A stretch of 64,000 nt of DNA from Pseudoscleropodium purum (Eukaryota > Streptophyta > Bryopsida > Hypnales > Brachytheciaceae): contig OZ017795.1 of the NCBI GenBank assembly GCA_963969395.1, positions 7,812,001 to 7,876,000 of the forward strand. Direction: 5' to 3'. This document shows positions 40,196-52,449 of this stretch, piece after piece. Under the pieces are notes generated by a model that searched no databases, had not been told where the DNA came from, and was given only the letters and a program-made list of their open reading frames with translations. The position numbers and the translations under genes are program-made. The first letter of the stretch is position 1, and each line of letters begins with the position of its first letter.

Positions 40196-40985
40196 GGGGT
40201 TTACGGAAACTGAAATGACATAAGCAATCATAGCAGAATAACGAGACATCAATGTACACCGATGGGTTGAGGGCAATATAAGTAATTCCCATTCATTGAA
40301 AGTGTAGTATTTCAATGACTGCATATTTCATTACAATTTTGAATAAACCCGCGTTTCACAAATACTGTTTGATAGGCAGGTTTTTCATAGTTCAACTGTT
40401 TCCACAGACGAAAACCAGATCCAGCTGCTTCTTTTTCAATTCAAATGAAGGAACAACACAGAAAAAAGAAAGACAAAACCCCCCCAAAAAACACGACACA
40501 CCGACGAAAACAGACCTGAAATAAAAGTTCATTGCAGCATATGAACCGATACAAACTGTGTTGGCAGACCAGGGCACTACTACTTCCCCAGTCCAACACA
40601 GGACTGATACTAGTATACAATAGAACCAACAAGGAGGATCTTCTGATAACATGATCTCCAATCTCGCCCACTCCCACCCTTGGATCTTACTACTATTATC
40701 ATAGTCTAGCCTGACTACGCCTAGAGCTGAAGACGAAATTCCAAGCGGAATCTAGCGATGCTAAACAGCTAACCCCAAACAAAACTGAACCTCCAACTTC
40801 CTAACTAAACATTTCCAAGCTTTCCCAAAGGTGAGAATCTTAGTGTGAAGATCGTGTTGACCGGCTATGGTTTACCTGTCACACGCTATGCCTCTAACGA
40901 CCTTGCGTTCACCGTGAGCTAAGCTCCCACCGCTCTAAAGAACCCAAGCTCGGCATATTCAATCTACCATTCTGAGAGGAACGGC
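40196..40985. other. 3' flank of the ammonium transporter gene
   Basis: Likely contains the transporter 3' UTR on the minus strand (near 40985 and leftward). It includes an A-rich/CCCCCC patch at 40450-40500. No separate gene recognised. Confidence 0.45.
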
Positions 40986-42928
40986 TTAGATGGGAGTCTG
41001 GTTATTTTGACGGGATTTGTCCCCGTTGATAGTGCTCATGTGCATGTGATGCTCGCTTCCGTCGGCGTGAATGTAAGCCGATCCACCGTGCCGGGTGGCA
41101 TCCATACCCGCCATCTCGTCCTCCGGGGTGATGCGCAGCAGACGCATTTTGTGGAGAGCGAAGAAGAGTGATCCCATCAACACGCTCACCCAACCGAAAA
41201 TGACAAGAATCTCGATAATCTGGGCTGCAAGGAGCCTGCCGCCTCCTCCCATGAACAACCCGTAGGGTCTACCCGGATGGCCTGGGTAAACCTCGTTCAC
41301 GTAGTTCTTCTCCGCGAACAGGCCCACGAAGAAGAGACCCCACGCGCCACACCCGCCGTGCAGCTGGGCGGCTTCCAGAGGATCATCGAAATGCATTCGA
41401 GCTGAAGAATAGCGAACAAACATCAGTCGAGTTTCGGTTGTGGACAGCAGTCTATAGATTGCACTCTCTCCACTCAAGCCCCCCAAACAAGCAGAAGCTG
41501 TGCATACACAATTATTGAAGAACTGTTCCACATTCGAAGCAGTTATTCGTTGATAAATAAGCCAAATTGCAAACATGCACTCAAAAGAGACGTGAAAAGA
41601 ATTGAGTTGCTTAGCAACACAGGAGCCACACCCGCAACGGAACAAGCCTGTGACTTTAAACATGAGCTAACGAGGAGAGCTCTGGATTCATTGGGAGATT
41701 CCGAGAAGGAGGGCGGGAATCTACAAAAATGTTGCGTCCTTAAACATGAGGAGAAGAGATTTGGAGAAAAAAAAATTTCACGAGCACTGACAAACAAGCT
41801 ATACTGAGGATTGAAGGCCATACCTGCGAGGCGGTTCAATCCTATCAAAACCCAGGCGGACCCGAATCCACAGAGGATACTAGCCCACGGTGCGACCACA
41901 GAGCACCCCGCGGTGATGGCCGCGAATCCCCCAAGCGTCCCATTACACACATCCAACACGTTCCAGTGCCCATCCAGCAGTCTCTTCGCAAACAACGTCG
42001 TCACCGCGGCAGTCGATCCCGCAATCGTCGTCGTCACAGCCGCCCTTCCAACACCGGTCCAGTTCCCTCGGAAGCCTTCATACGGCACCAGAATCCTGAG
42101 GTAGCTCCCGGGATTAAACCCATACCACCCGAACCACAACAAAAACGTCCCCAGTACGACCAACGTGGCGCTGTGTCCACGAAAGATAAGGGTGCCCCCG
42201 CCCTTGTCGAATCGTCCAATGCGTGGACCTTCAATAAGAGCCCCCCATAGTCCCGCAATGCCGCCCACCATGTGCACCACGCCACTGCCCGCGAAGTCGA
42301 TCGCGCCACTTCCGAAGAGAAGCCCCCCAGGTCCAAGGTATTTCCCCGCGCCCAACCACCCGTCTCCCGCCCACACCCAGTGGGAGACGATCGGGTACAC
42401 GAATCCGGTGAGAAAAGAGGAGTAGATCAAGTACGCCACGAACTGTGTTCGTTCTGCAATCGACCCGGATGTGATACCCGCGGCGGCGATCGCAAACGCC
42501 CACTGAAACATGAAGAAGCTGTAATCGAACCCCGCGTTGGGGACGTCCCTCAACCCCCAATTGAAGTGGCCGATGAAGCCGTTGGTGGAGCCCGCTTTCA
42601 CCCCGAACGCGAACGCGAATCCGAAAATGTAGTAGGAAATTCCGCCGCAGGCCGCGTCCAGGACGTTCGTGAGCATGATGTTCATGGTGTTCTTGGCACG
42701 CACGGAGCCCGCGCACAGCATGGCGAAGCCGAGTTGCATGGCGAACACCAGGTACGTGGAGAACAGGAGGTACGTGTTGTCAATTGCAAAAGTCGTGTAA
42801 GTGAACTGCGTGTCGATCTTATCGAGCTTGCCGCACAGGAAGCTGCTAAGTCCAGAACCGTTTCCGCCAGCGCCCAGGAAGCCCTGGATCAGGCCGGCGT
42901 CGCCCGCCGCACACCCGTATGTCGACAT
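40986..42928 (-). CDS. AMT1-type ammonium transporter, 2 exons, 506 aa
   Basis: Exon 1 is 42928-41824 and exon 2 is 41401-40986, joined by a 422-bp GT-AG phase-1 intron that restores [21 protein letters not shown]. The ATG at 42928 is the first after an in-frame TGA. About eleven hydrophobic spans are present, with the family signature [13 protein letters not shown] (~211-223), FNWGL near 122-126 and the twin pore histidines His183 (VSHWVW) and His383 (AAQLHGG). The cytosolic tail has [12 protein letters not shown]; Thr471 corresponds to the phospho-Thr (Thr460 in Arabidopsis AMT1;1) that closes the trimer. Family knowledge: plasma-membrane high-affinity ammonium uptake, trimeric, shut by tail phosphorylation when ammonium is plentiful. 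Exons are GC-rich. Angiosperm AMT1 genes mostly lack introns, so the intron is notable. MEP/AMT2-type identity is unlikely given the tail. Confidence 0.95.
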
Positions 42929-43635
42929 CGTCGATCGTGACCCCAAATGAGCTCACCTCACTCACTCCAGCAATGGGCTTTCGCTCTTGCTCTTTACTCT
43001 TGCACAGCAGCAGCTTTGCCTGTGTCCTGCACTGCTTGCCGCTAACTCGTCCTCGACATCGCAACTGGCGCTCCACAGAGCGAGGGATGGTCCAATTGTG
43101 CGAATGAGAGCTGTGGTCGCAGGGCGAGAGCATAAAAGGGCGTGTCCGTGTCCCCAGAAATGGACGCGCGGGCTTCGTTCGCCATGGCAATGCGGGGGCG
43201 ACGGAGGCTTTGTTGGTCGTGAGCCCTGGTTGCCAGCCTGGCTCCCATCAAAGTTTCCAAAGGGATCTCGGGCTTCTAGGTTTGGGGCAAGTGGTTCCTC
43301 GATGGCCTCCTTTTGCCTTTTACTTTTTCACTGGCCCCATCAATGGGGGTCCACTTGTCAGACGAAATTTGATTCGGAGGGGCCTTTCTTTATTGATTTT
43401 ATTTGGACGGGTCTGCCGTTCTTTTGACACTTTTAGTTTTTTTCAATTGTTACGGTAAGAAATGGAGGCCGGGACTTGACACTCCCATTATTTTCTCGTT
43501 GGAGTGACTCCAAAGCTTTTTAATTGCTTTTTTTTTCTTTTTTTTTCTTTCTTAGGCATGGATTGAAGAAACTATTGGAAAGAAAGAAGAAAAGAAACTA
43601 ATCACGTAGACCAATTACTAGCTCCAAAACTTTGT
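42929..43635 (-). promoter_or_regulatory. Upstream region of the ammonium transporter gene
   Basis: GC-rich for about 400 bp (5' UTR and proximal promoter), then returns to AT-rich spacer with poly-T tracts at 43529-43550. A weak TATA-like TTTTATGC (minus strand, 43131-43137) lies ~205 bp before the ATG. Several long reading frames here are composition artefacts. Confidence 0.4.
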
Positions 43636-43865
43636 TTAATCCATAAACAATATTGAGGATGTTTTCTAGCCGATGAATGACAAATAATTTCTCAGTGCAG
43701 GACAAAAGTGAAACTATTCATCCTCCAAATTTTGTGTGATAAGGGGGGAAGGTCATCTATGGTAGTTTGACTTCCAATGAGTGCTTTTGCAATTTTTAAG
43801 CCAACAATTCATATAATATCAAACACATGATTCGTGCAATGATTAGCTTGTCGTTCAAGAGTTAA
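43636..43865 (+). mobile_element. Family R1 element, 230 bp, TTAA on both sides
   Basis: TTAA at 43636 and 43862 bound the R1 landmarks GATGAATGACAAATAATTTC, GGACAAAAGTGAAACTATTC and CTTCCAATGAGTGCTTTTGC. Inside the bounds, the terminal repeat is degraded. Confidence 0.75.
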
Positions 43866-44411
43866 GGGGATAATTTATGAGGAAGGAGTATCCAAGACCA
43901 ACTAGATAAGCATTCACAAAAAAATTTTAAAATTTTAAAATAGATATTGTCTAATACTCACTTCGTTAGATTCAATACATAAGTGACAAATGAACTATTT
44001 TAAGTTTGAATACTCTCACTTATTCTTTTTATAATTTTAAAAAAAAATTATCCAATTGACTAATTATACAAATTGTCATCTATTTGAGTATTTTTTTTCC
44101 ATTCAATTTGATAAGTAGATCATTTTTGCATTTTCAAACAACCATTATTCATAGTTTTTTTAGAAATTCAATATTCTCATTTTTCATTAATTTATGTTCA
44201 AAGTAGCATAGACCTAGGTATTTATCATAATCCTATTTTTAGAGATACCTAACTTACAACAACAATATGGTAGATTTTCATTGCACTGGTGGTTTTGGAT
44301 ATATTTTCCTTACTTGAAGTTTTCTTGATGTTGATACATAGATTGTGATTTAGGAAGGTCATGTGATGGTCAAAAAACCTTAATAATGAAAAATTGAGTC
44401 TAAATGATTCT
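43866..44411. other. AT-rich intergenic DNA, no gene seen
   Basis: Spacer without recognisable repeat or frame. Confidence 0.45.
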
Positions 44412-44800
44412 TTAACCCCTAAAAGACCAAGTTACAATTTTTGGCAACATAGCAAATTTGGGCAACTCACTAGAAATGGAGTTATCCCTTTCTTTTGCTA
44501 AAATTTTCACAGAACATGTGCCTGAGGAGTAGCTTTAGGACTTGACAATTTTTATAACTTTTGACTACATGGTCAAAAAGTTATTGCATGATATGCAATT
44601 TTCTTTGTTCTGAGAGCAATCTAGGCTGTTCAAAAAACTTATTATAAAATCACTTTTTAAAAAAATGAAAATTTGAAATTGGTTCTTTACGTTTACATAT
44701 ACGTGGAAAGCTTTGAATCTTTCTATTGTGATTAATGAGAGGACTTTCAATTTCCGAGTAGGTATGGAGTCTCTGCCACCTTGTAAGCCAAAGCCTAAGT
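44412..44800. mobile_element. Family A fragment with left end
   Basis: TTAACCCCTAAAAGACC at 44412, then TTTTTGGCAACATAGC, GGCAACTCACTAGAAATGG and ATGTGCCTGAGGAGTAGCTT in the order of other A copies. Similarity fades after ~44780 and no right end is found. It provides an empty-site comparison for the CACTA element at 61964. Confidence 0.7.
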
Positions 44801-45013
44801 TTGGTTGAGCTTTGAGCCCCAAATTATGAAACTTTATATTCTTTACAATGGTTGAAGTATAATTCCAAAACCAAAGCATTTTCACCTAAATTCATATGCA
44901 AAAAAATTAGTGACATATTGCATGGTTGCTCAAACCATTGATGAATCCACGGACTACCTTCACATCTCTACTTTCCAGGCTTTCGATTTTGGCTTACAAG
45001 GTGGCATTTGAAG
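44772..45013. repeat. Short inverted repeat
   Basis: GCCACCTTGTAAGCCAAAGCC (44776-44796) is answered by GGCTTTCGATTTTGGCTTACAAGGTGGC (44980-45007), apart from a 7-bp insertion. The arms are ~22 bp with a ~185-bp spacer. Confidence 0.55.
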
Positions 45014-47357
45014 CAATGCTCTATGTGCCTCAAATCCATGGGTGACTGCAAGAGACACCTGTCTTATTTTTTGTCCCCTTGCTTTTGGACAAGTGTTTTT
45101 TTCTCATAACTTTTGTGTTGTTTGTCTGTTTGGCATGAAATTTGTGATGAAGGTATATGAGGTAGTTGCAAACATTGATTAATTTTTTTTACTACTTTTA
45201 ACTTGCCCGCAATTGGGTGTCTACCTTGGCCATTTGGAGATTTATAGTCTTATTTTTTACCCAAAAATGCACATTCGAAGCCACAAATTGGACATGTTAG
45301 AGGTGTACTAACATTATAAAAATTGTCAATGAGTTTTTACGAAAATAGCAACATATTCGTTGCGCACATGGGGTCAAAGTAACCTTCCTTTGCATGAAGG
45401 CTACAAAGAGGGAAAAAATTTCCTACATGAATTTTTGGGTGCAATGCTAGCGCAATCTTCTCTAACTAAATGGCTTTTGTATTAAATTTTTTTGAATTCA
45501 TAACAATGAAAAGGTTCACATGTGCTATTAACTACTCCTAGTGGCTTCTATAGCACCCCACAAAAGTCCATAGTACTAAATTGATGGTTTAGATATGCAA
45601 GTACCTTGAATTGATGGTTTAGATCTGCAGAGGTGCTACTAACATATAGTTCTAGTAATATTCTATAGAATTGCCAATCTTATGATCCAAAACTATGTTT
45701 TTGATTAAAAAATGTGCAATGTTTCTTGCAATCACCGCCCTTCAAATGTTTTTTCTACACTAGATCCTTTTGAATCCATAAATCTTTGCAAATTTAATTT
45801 TAATCAACTCTATTTTATATACTACTTGGTGGTTGGAATTGATTGGCTATTTGTAGCACACATTTAGAGAATGGGATGGCAAATAAGAAGTCTGAAGGGT
45901 CTTCAAAATTTGAAAGTAGTGAATTAAACAAATAATGGTGTATATGCTCCTAAATTAACCAACTTGAGGTGTAGGTGGGGCTTTTGCATACTTTCAAATG
46001 CATGATGCCTCCTAATAGCCATTAGCCTAACTTCTAATAAAAACCCTCCATGTACCTTAGGTAGAGATATTCTTTACTTCTAGGGATCCAAAGAAGGGAA
46101 ACCGATAAGGTAAACAATGTTATGCAAGATGCCTTTTAAGGATTAGTAAGCTCTAGAAAAGAAGAGGATTCATTCTATGTCAAATTTCTTGACAATTTGT
46201 GAAGTGCCCAAAATCTTTTGCTACTAATATTTAACGATTTATAAATTCAAAAGTCAAGTGTCTACAAATAATTATTCACAAAATGCTTGTTCAATCTCTT
46301 GGTTTACTAATTTTGGCTCACATAGAAGTATGGTTGAAGACTAAACTAAAGTGAATTCTTATACATTATTACTATTGATTGGAAACTATTTACATTTTAA
46401 AATAGATGGTTAGTATTTGAACTATGAACAATTTACTTAGCACAAATGTGTTGTAATTGAGTACCTTCATATAGAAGCATGACTAATATTATAGTTTGAA
46501 GTGCAAATGTAGATGCATTGATGTTGCATTGATGATGCTCTACAAAATCTACCCACTATGTTCCGCTAATGCATATGTGAATTGCCATTGAGAAGAGCTA
46601 GATTCCATGTATTAGGAGAAAGATGGTTTGTAATCTCCTTTTGCCCCTCCCCCCTACTATACCAAATAGGTTCATTAGGTTTCCCCTTCTAATTAGCTTG
46701 CTACATCTAGGTACTTGATGAAAAAGATAAAATTTAGAACCTACAAAGTAATAATATTATAGAAACTTAAAATTTATCATATTCATCATATTGTTGATGA
46801 CTTAAATTAGTGTGAATTATTAAGAAATAGTGTGGACAACATAATGAATCAATTTAGTGTACTAGTGCAAATTAATTAATTTTTTTAAAAAGGAAGAGGG
46901 GCCAATCAAATCCAACAAAAAATCCATTGTAGGAAAAAAGAAGTGCAAATTACAAATTCATTTTGACCCACCTATTTGCTAATTCTTACTCAAGTGTAGA
47001 TGAGTGGTGAAATTGCTCATTTTGGGGGGGGGGGGGGGGGGGGGGGGGTTAGAGCCCTATGAGATGCCAATTTGGAGAGATTCTAAGTATTACAATTTGA
47101 AGTTACTTCATGCATGTGGTGGGCACCTAAGGGGCCAAGTTCCCTAGAAAAGCACCCACTTTCCATTTGCTCAACAATGCTTCTTATGACCTAGGACGTG
47201 GGAGAAAACCAACTATAAAGTAGGAATTTGCAAGGCCAAAGTTGACAAGAGAAGTTCATCACAAAGAACTTAGCCCCTTCTTACACAAACTAAAGATAGG
47301 AGTATCAAATTCCAAAAATAGTATAAAATAATCTTTAATCATCCTAATTCTATAATA
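45014..47357. other. Intergenic DNA, no gene seen
   Basis: AT-rich with few CG. No reading frame longer than ~60 codons and no recognised transposon ends. Tandem-like GGTTTAGAT(A/C)TGCA units occur at 45590 and 45620. Confidence 0.45.
47024..47048. repeat. Homopolymer of 25 G
   Basis: An uninterrupted G25 in AT-rich spacer. The exact length is uncertain because long homopolymers are error-prone in sequencing and assembly. Confidence 0.8.
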
Positions 47358-48440
47358 TCAATCCCTAAATGTCCAATGCTTAATGAAGATTTCAAGATTT
47401 CTTTTAACTTCAATTGTAGTAGATGATTATAGCAAAGTCATTAGGAAAAATTTGAACCCCTAGAGGATTTGTTTTTTGGCACCCCATAGTGCAAGTACAA
47501 ATTTAAAAAATATATATATATTTAAAAATAAAATACTTTTTTAATATTTAAAAATTAATAAAAAAATTAAAACCTGATGTGGTGCTGACATGGCACAAGT
47601 AGTGCCACATCAGATGCTTTCATTAAAAATAATAATAAATAGAAAAACAATTTTAATTCCTCTATAATTGCACCGGAGAGGGGTTCAAATGATAGAGAGA
47701 ACTTTTCTAGCCCAACCAATTCTTGTTAGTAGACATTGAGTGCTTTTAAAATGAGATTTTTGTTATACTCAAAATTTAGCCACTACATTATTGAATAGAT
47801 GTTGTTATATGAGTGTATGCAAAATTTCAAGAGCAAATAAGGGGTCCATCCTACAACAAGTCTTCTTGACATATGAAGAGGGCTAATAAAATTAACAAAA
47901 TATTAGTTATTTTTTTGTTAATTTCTTGTGCAATGAGGAATATTTTGAATTTGAAATCTAAAACGTTTTAATTTCAAGACAAATGTTTTAAATATGTAGA
48001 ATTTTTTCAAAAACTTTGAGCACATAGATTACAAAATAATATTGTTTGCAATTGGAAAGATGTTTTTTTTTCCAAACTTGCATGATAAGGTGAGTAGAGT
48101 TTTGACTCTTTTTAGAATGAGATTTCTATGCAAACAATGATTTCTTTTTGGATATTGCATATTGTATCATGCTAGTTACAAACATGCAAAATTTCAAAAA
48201 TTTCAAATTTTTTATCAAAATTCAAAAGATGCCAAATTTGCCAAAATTTCTTGGAATTTAAAAAAAAGTATAAAAGTTGATTTTGGCATTAAGTGGAATT
48301 GTTTTTTTAATCTCCATAAAGAGGGTGCATATGTACATCTTTTTTCAATATTTTGATTACATCATTTGAAAATTGACTTTGTGAGGACCTACCCAAATTT
48401 GATATATATGTTGAACAAACACTTGGTCCTTGAAGGTTAA
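47358..48440. mobile_element. Family A element (~1.08 kb), diverged
   Basis: Left TCAA-TCCCTAAATGTCC and right GGTCCTTGAAGG-TTAA. The interior shares TTGTGCAATGAGGAA (47925), GCACATAGATTACAAAATAAT (~48019) and GACTCTTTTTAGAATGAGATTT-like segments with 12022-12934 and 51023-51960. An inserted AT-rich piece with its own hairpin (47574-47613) makes it longer than its relatives. Confidence 0.6.
47574..47613. repeat. Short hairpin with 12-bp arms
   Basis: CTGATGTGGTGC (47574-47585) pairs with GTGCCACATCAG (47602-47613) with a single mismatch and a 16-bp loop. A similar GATGTGG...CCACATC arrangement occurs inside the R2 elements. Confidence 0.7.
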
Positions 48441-51022
48441 AATTTTGTAATTGTACAATTTGAATTGTTATGTTGTGGATTATTTACAAACGTAGAAGAG
48501 ACTAAGACTTAACTATTCTAAACTAGGCCTCAACTTTCCAAAACCTAACTAAAAAGCCAAATAAAAATCAAGGCATGATCAAGTACAATAGAGAATAGTT
48601 TTAAGCTCTTTCAATTAGACCTCCAAAGTGCTCAAATAGGATACATAGTGTAGATACAATATTTTCTAAATTACTCTAATGTAATCAAGTGCTAATCAAA
48701 ACATCTCCATGTGCAAGAGCATAGAGAAGATGTTCCAGTTTGAAATGAAATTGCTCCAAATGCTCCAAAAACTTGAGAGATTTTGACCCAAAAGCTCAAC
48801 CTCATATGCGCCTATCCCAATCACAAAACAAACCAATGAAATGTCAGTGAGGATGCACAAGGTGTCTTCAGCTAAAAGCCAATTGCTATCTATGTCACAC
48901 GTCAACAAAAACCAAAAAAGAGATCAACAAATCATAATTTAGTGAGTAAAGCATGATCCTAAGCAAAATACAAGCCCAAGTGACCTTTGTCATTCCCATG
49001 AAGTGCACAAGCTTGAAGCTGAAGAGTTGCACTCAAAAATACACCACCATCCATAAATCAACTGATGCAATGAGAAGGTAAGAATGAGAGACAAAGAAGC
49101 CACTATATTCTAACTAGTTTGAATTTGGGAGGGAAAGCCTGTAAAGATGATCATAATGGAATTAGTTACAACTCCTCATCATACCCAAATCAAGTATTAG
49201 CCAAATAATTGTCACCCTTAGTGGGTGGGTGGTACATCCACCAAGACGGCTAGATTACTGTAAACCATGTACTTTCAAAAAGACCACAATAAGTGGGTGT
49301 ACTGGTATTAAAAATATTATTTGTAGTATGTCTATGTGACATAGATCAATGTAATAAAATTAACATTAAACCTTAGGTTAAGTGTAAGTAAGAATATGAA
49401 ACCTTACTAGAAACACACTATGTTTAGGAAAATTTTAATGAAGGCTACTTAATAAGGGTGTAAAAATGACTAAAGACGAGAAATAAAAATTATATTTAGA
49501 GGCAAAGTCAAATTGATGATAGCATTCAAAATGGATTGAGTGAATATTTCACAACAAAGGCTATGAAAACAAGAGGTGGACTCCATATAATTTTTGTTTT
49601 AACCATAAGATATTTGAATGAGGGTAAAATGTACTATGGCTAAAGAAGAAGAATAACAATAACAATAATAATGATAGTGTTGCCCCATTTGGAAGTAGAT
49701 TCCATGACAACCAATAGAAAAAACAAAACAATATCACACATGGATTATAAGTTTATAGTGTTTGATCATAAAGGAGGGGCAAATATTCATTTTCAATTAA
49801 AAATTTCATTTAAATTCAAAAAAATTTATAATTCAAAAAATGAAATTAAAGCTATTTATCAATTGTTGATGGTTGCCTTTGATTTTTAGAGCATGTTATT
49901 TTATTCAAATACAGTTTAAAAATTCAAACTCATGAGTATATACCGCATGTTATTCCAAGTTTGGATGCATTATATACGAATTGGTTCATTTTTAAGATCA
50001 TAGTAGTAAATCCTTTTATTTTTATGTAGCATGTATAAAATCACCATGTAGATTAGTTTTTAGGAGTACAAGTTTTTCAAAGGGGCATTGTAGAGCAATA
50101 TTTTCTTCCTCTACTCCCTTCTTTTGCCACATTATAATTTCATACTTCTACAACCCATAGGTTAATAATTGAAATCCCAATCAATTTATTCTTTATTTGA
50201 AAGGTCTTAAAAAGTATTCTTCTTTGTTTTTTTACTTCAAAACATATTACACAACTTTGGTTTGAAAGCCTTAAGTCAAGTAAAAAGGATTTAGTTTTTA
50301 GTTGGTGCACTATATGTGGATGAATGCATGCCCAAACAAAATAAATTCCATCCCTTATTAGGTGCATTGAATCCTAATCCAAAGATAGCTCACTTTCATA
50401 TTATACGAAAACGAGGGTTGCTATTATGTGAGCATAGGAATGTGAGCCCATGAGCCTAAAATACTACACACTTATGTTTTAGGTGTATATACTATAGAAA
50501 TCGTCTATGATTATAGGATATATATGCTTATAAGCTTGCATTTTTGGGTTTTCATAATAGTACCGTTGATATCAAAACCATCCTCGAAACTTCATCTAGT
50601 TAATCAAATCAATCTACAAAACACTCTTAAACCCTAAAGTCTAAAGAATCTCCTTAAAGGACTCTTGAAAGTTTGGACAAGTTTTATAATCTCAATTTTT
50701 AGCAAGATGTTTTCAAATTCTTTTTCAAGATAAAAAATTGACTAGCTTTTTGGGAATATAATTTTTATTTTGATTGATCCCCTGAGTAAAATTTATGCTA
50801 CAATAAGTCTAAAATAAGCAAGGTTGGGCAGCAAAAAGAATCTAGAAACACTTCAAATAATTTTATAATTTAAAATTTTTCTTACAAATTATTCCATATA
50901 TTTTTGTTTATGTGGAGAGATTCGATTTATTCCATTTGGATAAGTAATATGAAAGTTTTGAAGTTTCTTATTTTGCAGGCAATCTTAGCAAATTATAGAA
51001 AAAAAAACTTGTTTTCTTTACT
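48441..51022. other. AT-rich intergenic DNA, no gene seen
   Basis: Contains only short frames (e.g. 48696-48908, 49671-49889, 50140-50367) without recognisable products. No repeat termini recognised. Confidence 0.45.
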
Positions 51023-51960
51023 TTAATCCCTAAAGGCTAGAGGGTTTTTTCGAAGAGAAAAAGCCCAAAACTTCCAGTTTTTGAATCATTGTCCAAAATA
51101 AAAAATAAAAAATTTCTTCTTGAATTCCAATTTTATAAAAGCCTTTCAAACAAATAAGAAAATGTGTGGAAAAAAATTTCAGCATATTTGACCATGTGGA
51201 TTGAAAGATTAACACATTTGAAGTGAGAAAAAACACTTCTTTTCCTTTGAATGAAATAGGGCCAACAAACTCCAAGCCCTCTTGGAGTAAAATTTTTTTT
51301 CCACTCAAAAATGAGTTATCATAAGTATATGATGTTAGGTTCATTGATGAAAAATTTCAAAAGCAAATATGGAGTCTAGCTTACTCTACATCACCTTACA
51401 ATATAAGGATGTTAAATGAATTGGCAATAAAATAGTCATTTTTTCATGATTTCTTGTGCAATGAGGAAGTTTTTTTAATCTTAAATTGAAGTGGTTAAAT
51501 TCAAAGACAAAAATTTGGAACATGTGGAAATTTTTGTTAAACTTTAATTGCATAGATTGCAAGATAATAAGGCTTGAAGATGGAAAAGATGTTTTTTTTT
51601 AAACCACCCCAATGTAGTTTACAAAGTTTGACTACTCTTAGAATGTGATTGGAAACAAAAAATGTTTTGAAATTTTTTCCATATTTTATTAGTTATATGT
51701 ATACCTAATTTCAAAAGTTGATGAAGTTTTTTGCAAAGATGCCCTAAAGATGTCCAAATTGCCTAGGCTACCAAAAGTTCCGAGCAATATAACTTTAGAT
51801 TCAAGCATCTAATTTGAAAAAAATTATATTTTCCCTAAGGGAATACATGTTCACACCTTGTATTAAAATTTCGTGAATGTTTGACTAAAATTGACTTCAC
51901 TGAAATCTACCTAGATTTTTCAATTGTCCATTCAATGGATAATTGGACTTTAGGGATGAA
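51023..51960. mobile_element. Family A element (~938 bp)
   Basis: Left TTAA-TCCCTAAAGGC. The right end ...TTGGACTTTAGGGA-TGAA is preceded by CAATTGTCCATTCAATGGAT. The order of interior motifs matches 57081-57986 and 12022-12934. The right tetranucleotide is TGAA, one change from TTAA. An R2 copy begins 2 bp beyond. Confidence 0.7.
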
Positions 51961-51962
51961 AT

Positions 51963-52253
51963 CATTAGAAGATTTTTAGAGGCTCCAAAAGCCTGTTTCG
52001 AGCCTATTCTCCCACAACTGTTTCCCGTAGTGGAGGGAATAGCCCGCCATTAAAATTTTTAAAAAAAAAAATCAAAATTATATTAAATTCTTCAAATGCC
52101 AAAAAAAGTTGAAAAAAATAAATAAATAATAAAAATTTGGATAATGACGTGGCAAGGTCTCGACCACATCATTCCGCTACACCGAACCTGTTCCCCATAT
52201 TCACAAGCTACGGTAACTCACAGGCTTCCAGAGGCCCCAAAAATCTTCTAATG
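51963..52253. mobile_element. Family R2 element, copy 2, ~291 bp (opposite orientation to copy 1)
   Basis: CATTAGAAGATTTTTAGAGG at the left and CCCCAAAAATCTTCTAATG at the right are inverted ends. The centre holds GACGTGGCAAGGTCTCGACC and an AT-rich core, as in 37198-37496. Confidence 0.75.
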
Positions 52254-52449
52254 GCTCATATCTTGTAATCCATACATTCAAAGTTTTTGAAATTTCATCC
52301 ATACATTCTCATACTAGTGAAGTGCAAGATCCTATACAATTGAATATACAAAAGAAACAATTGTTAATTTTATTTGTTTGTTTGCATTGAAAATGACAAT
52401 TTTGAGTGTTTTTTGACCAAAAAAATAGCCTTGAGACTTTTGGGATTAA
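52254..52449. mobile_element. Family A-type right-end fragment
   Basis: Ends AGACTTTTGGGA-TTAA at 52438-52449. The preceding 130 bp match 9925-10070 in reverse orientation. The matching left end is not identified. Confidence 0.5.

Noticed and set aside
41550..42940. Several plus-strand frames of 85-222 codons opposite the transporter
   Set aside because: Arg/Pro/His-rich antisense shadows of a GC-rich coding exon, with no domain.
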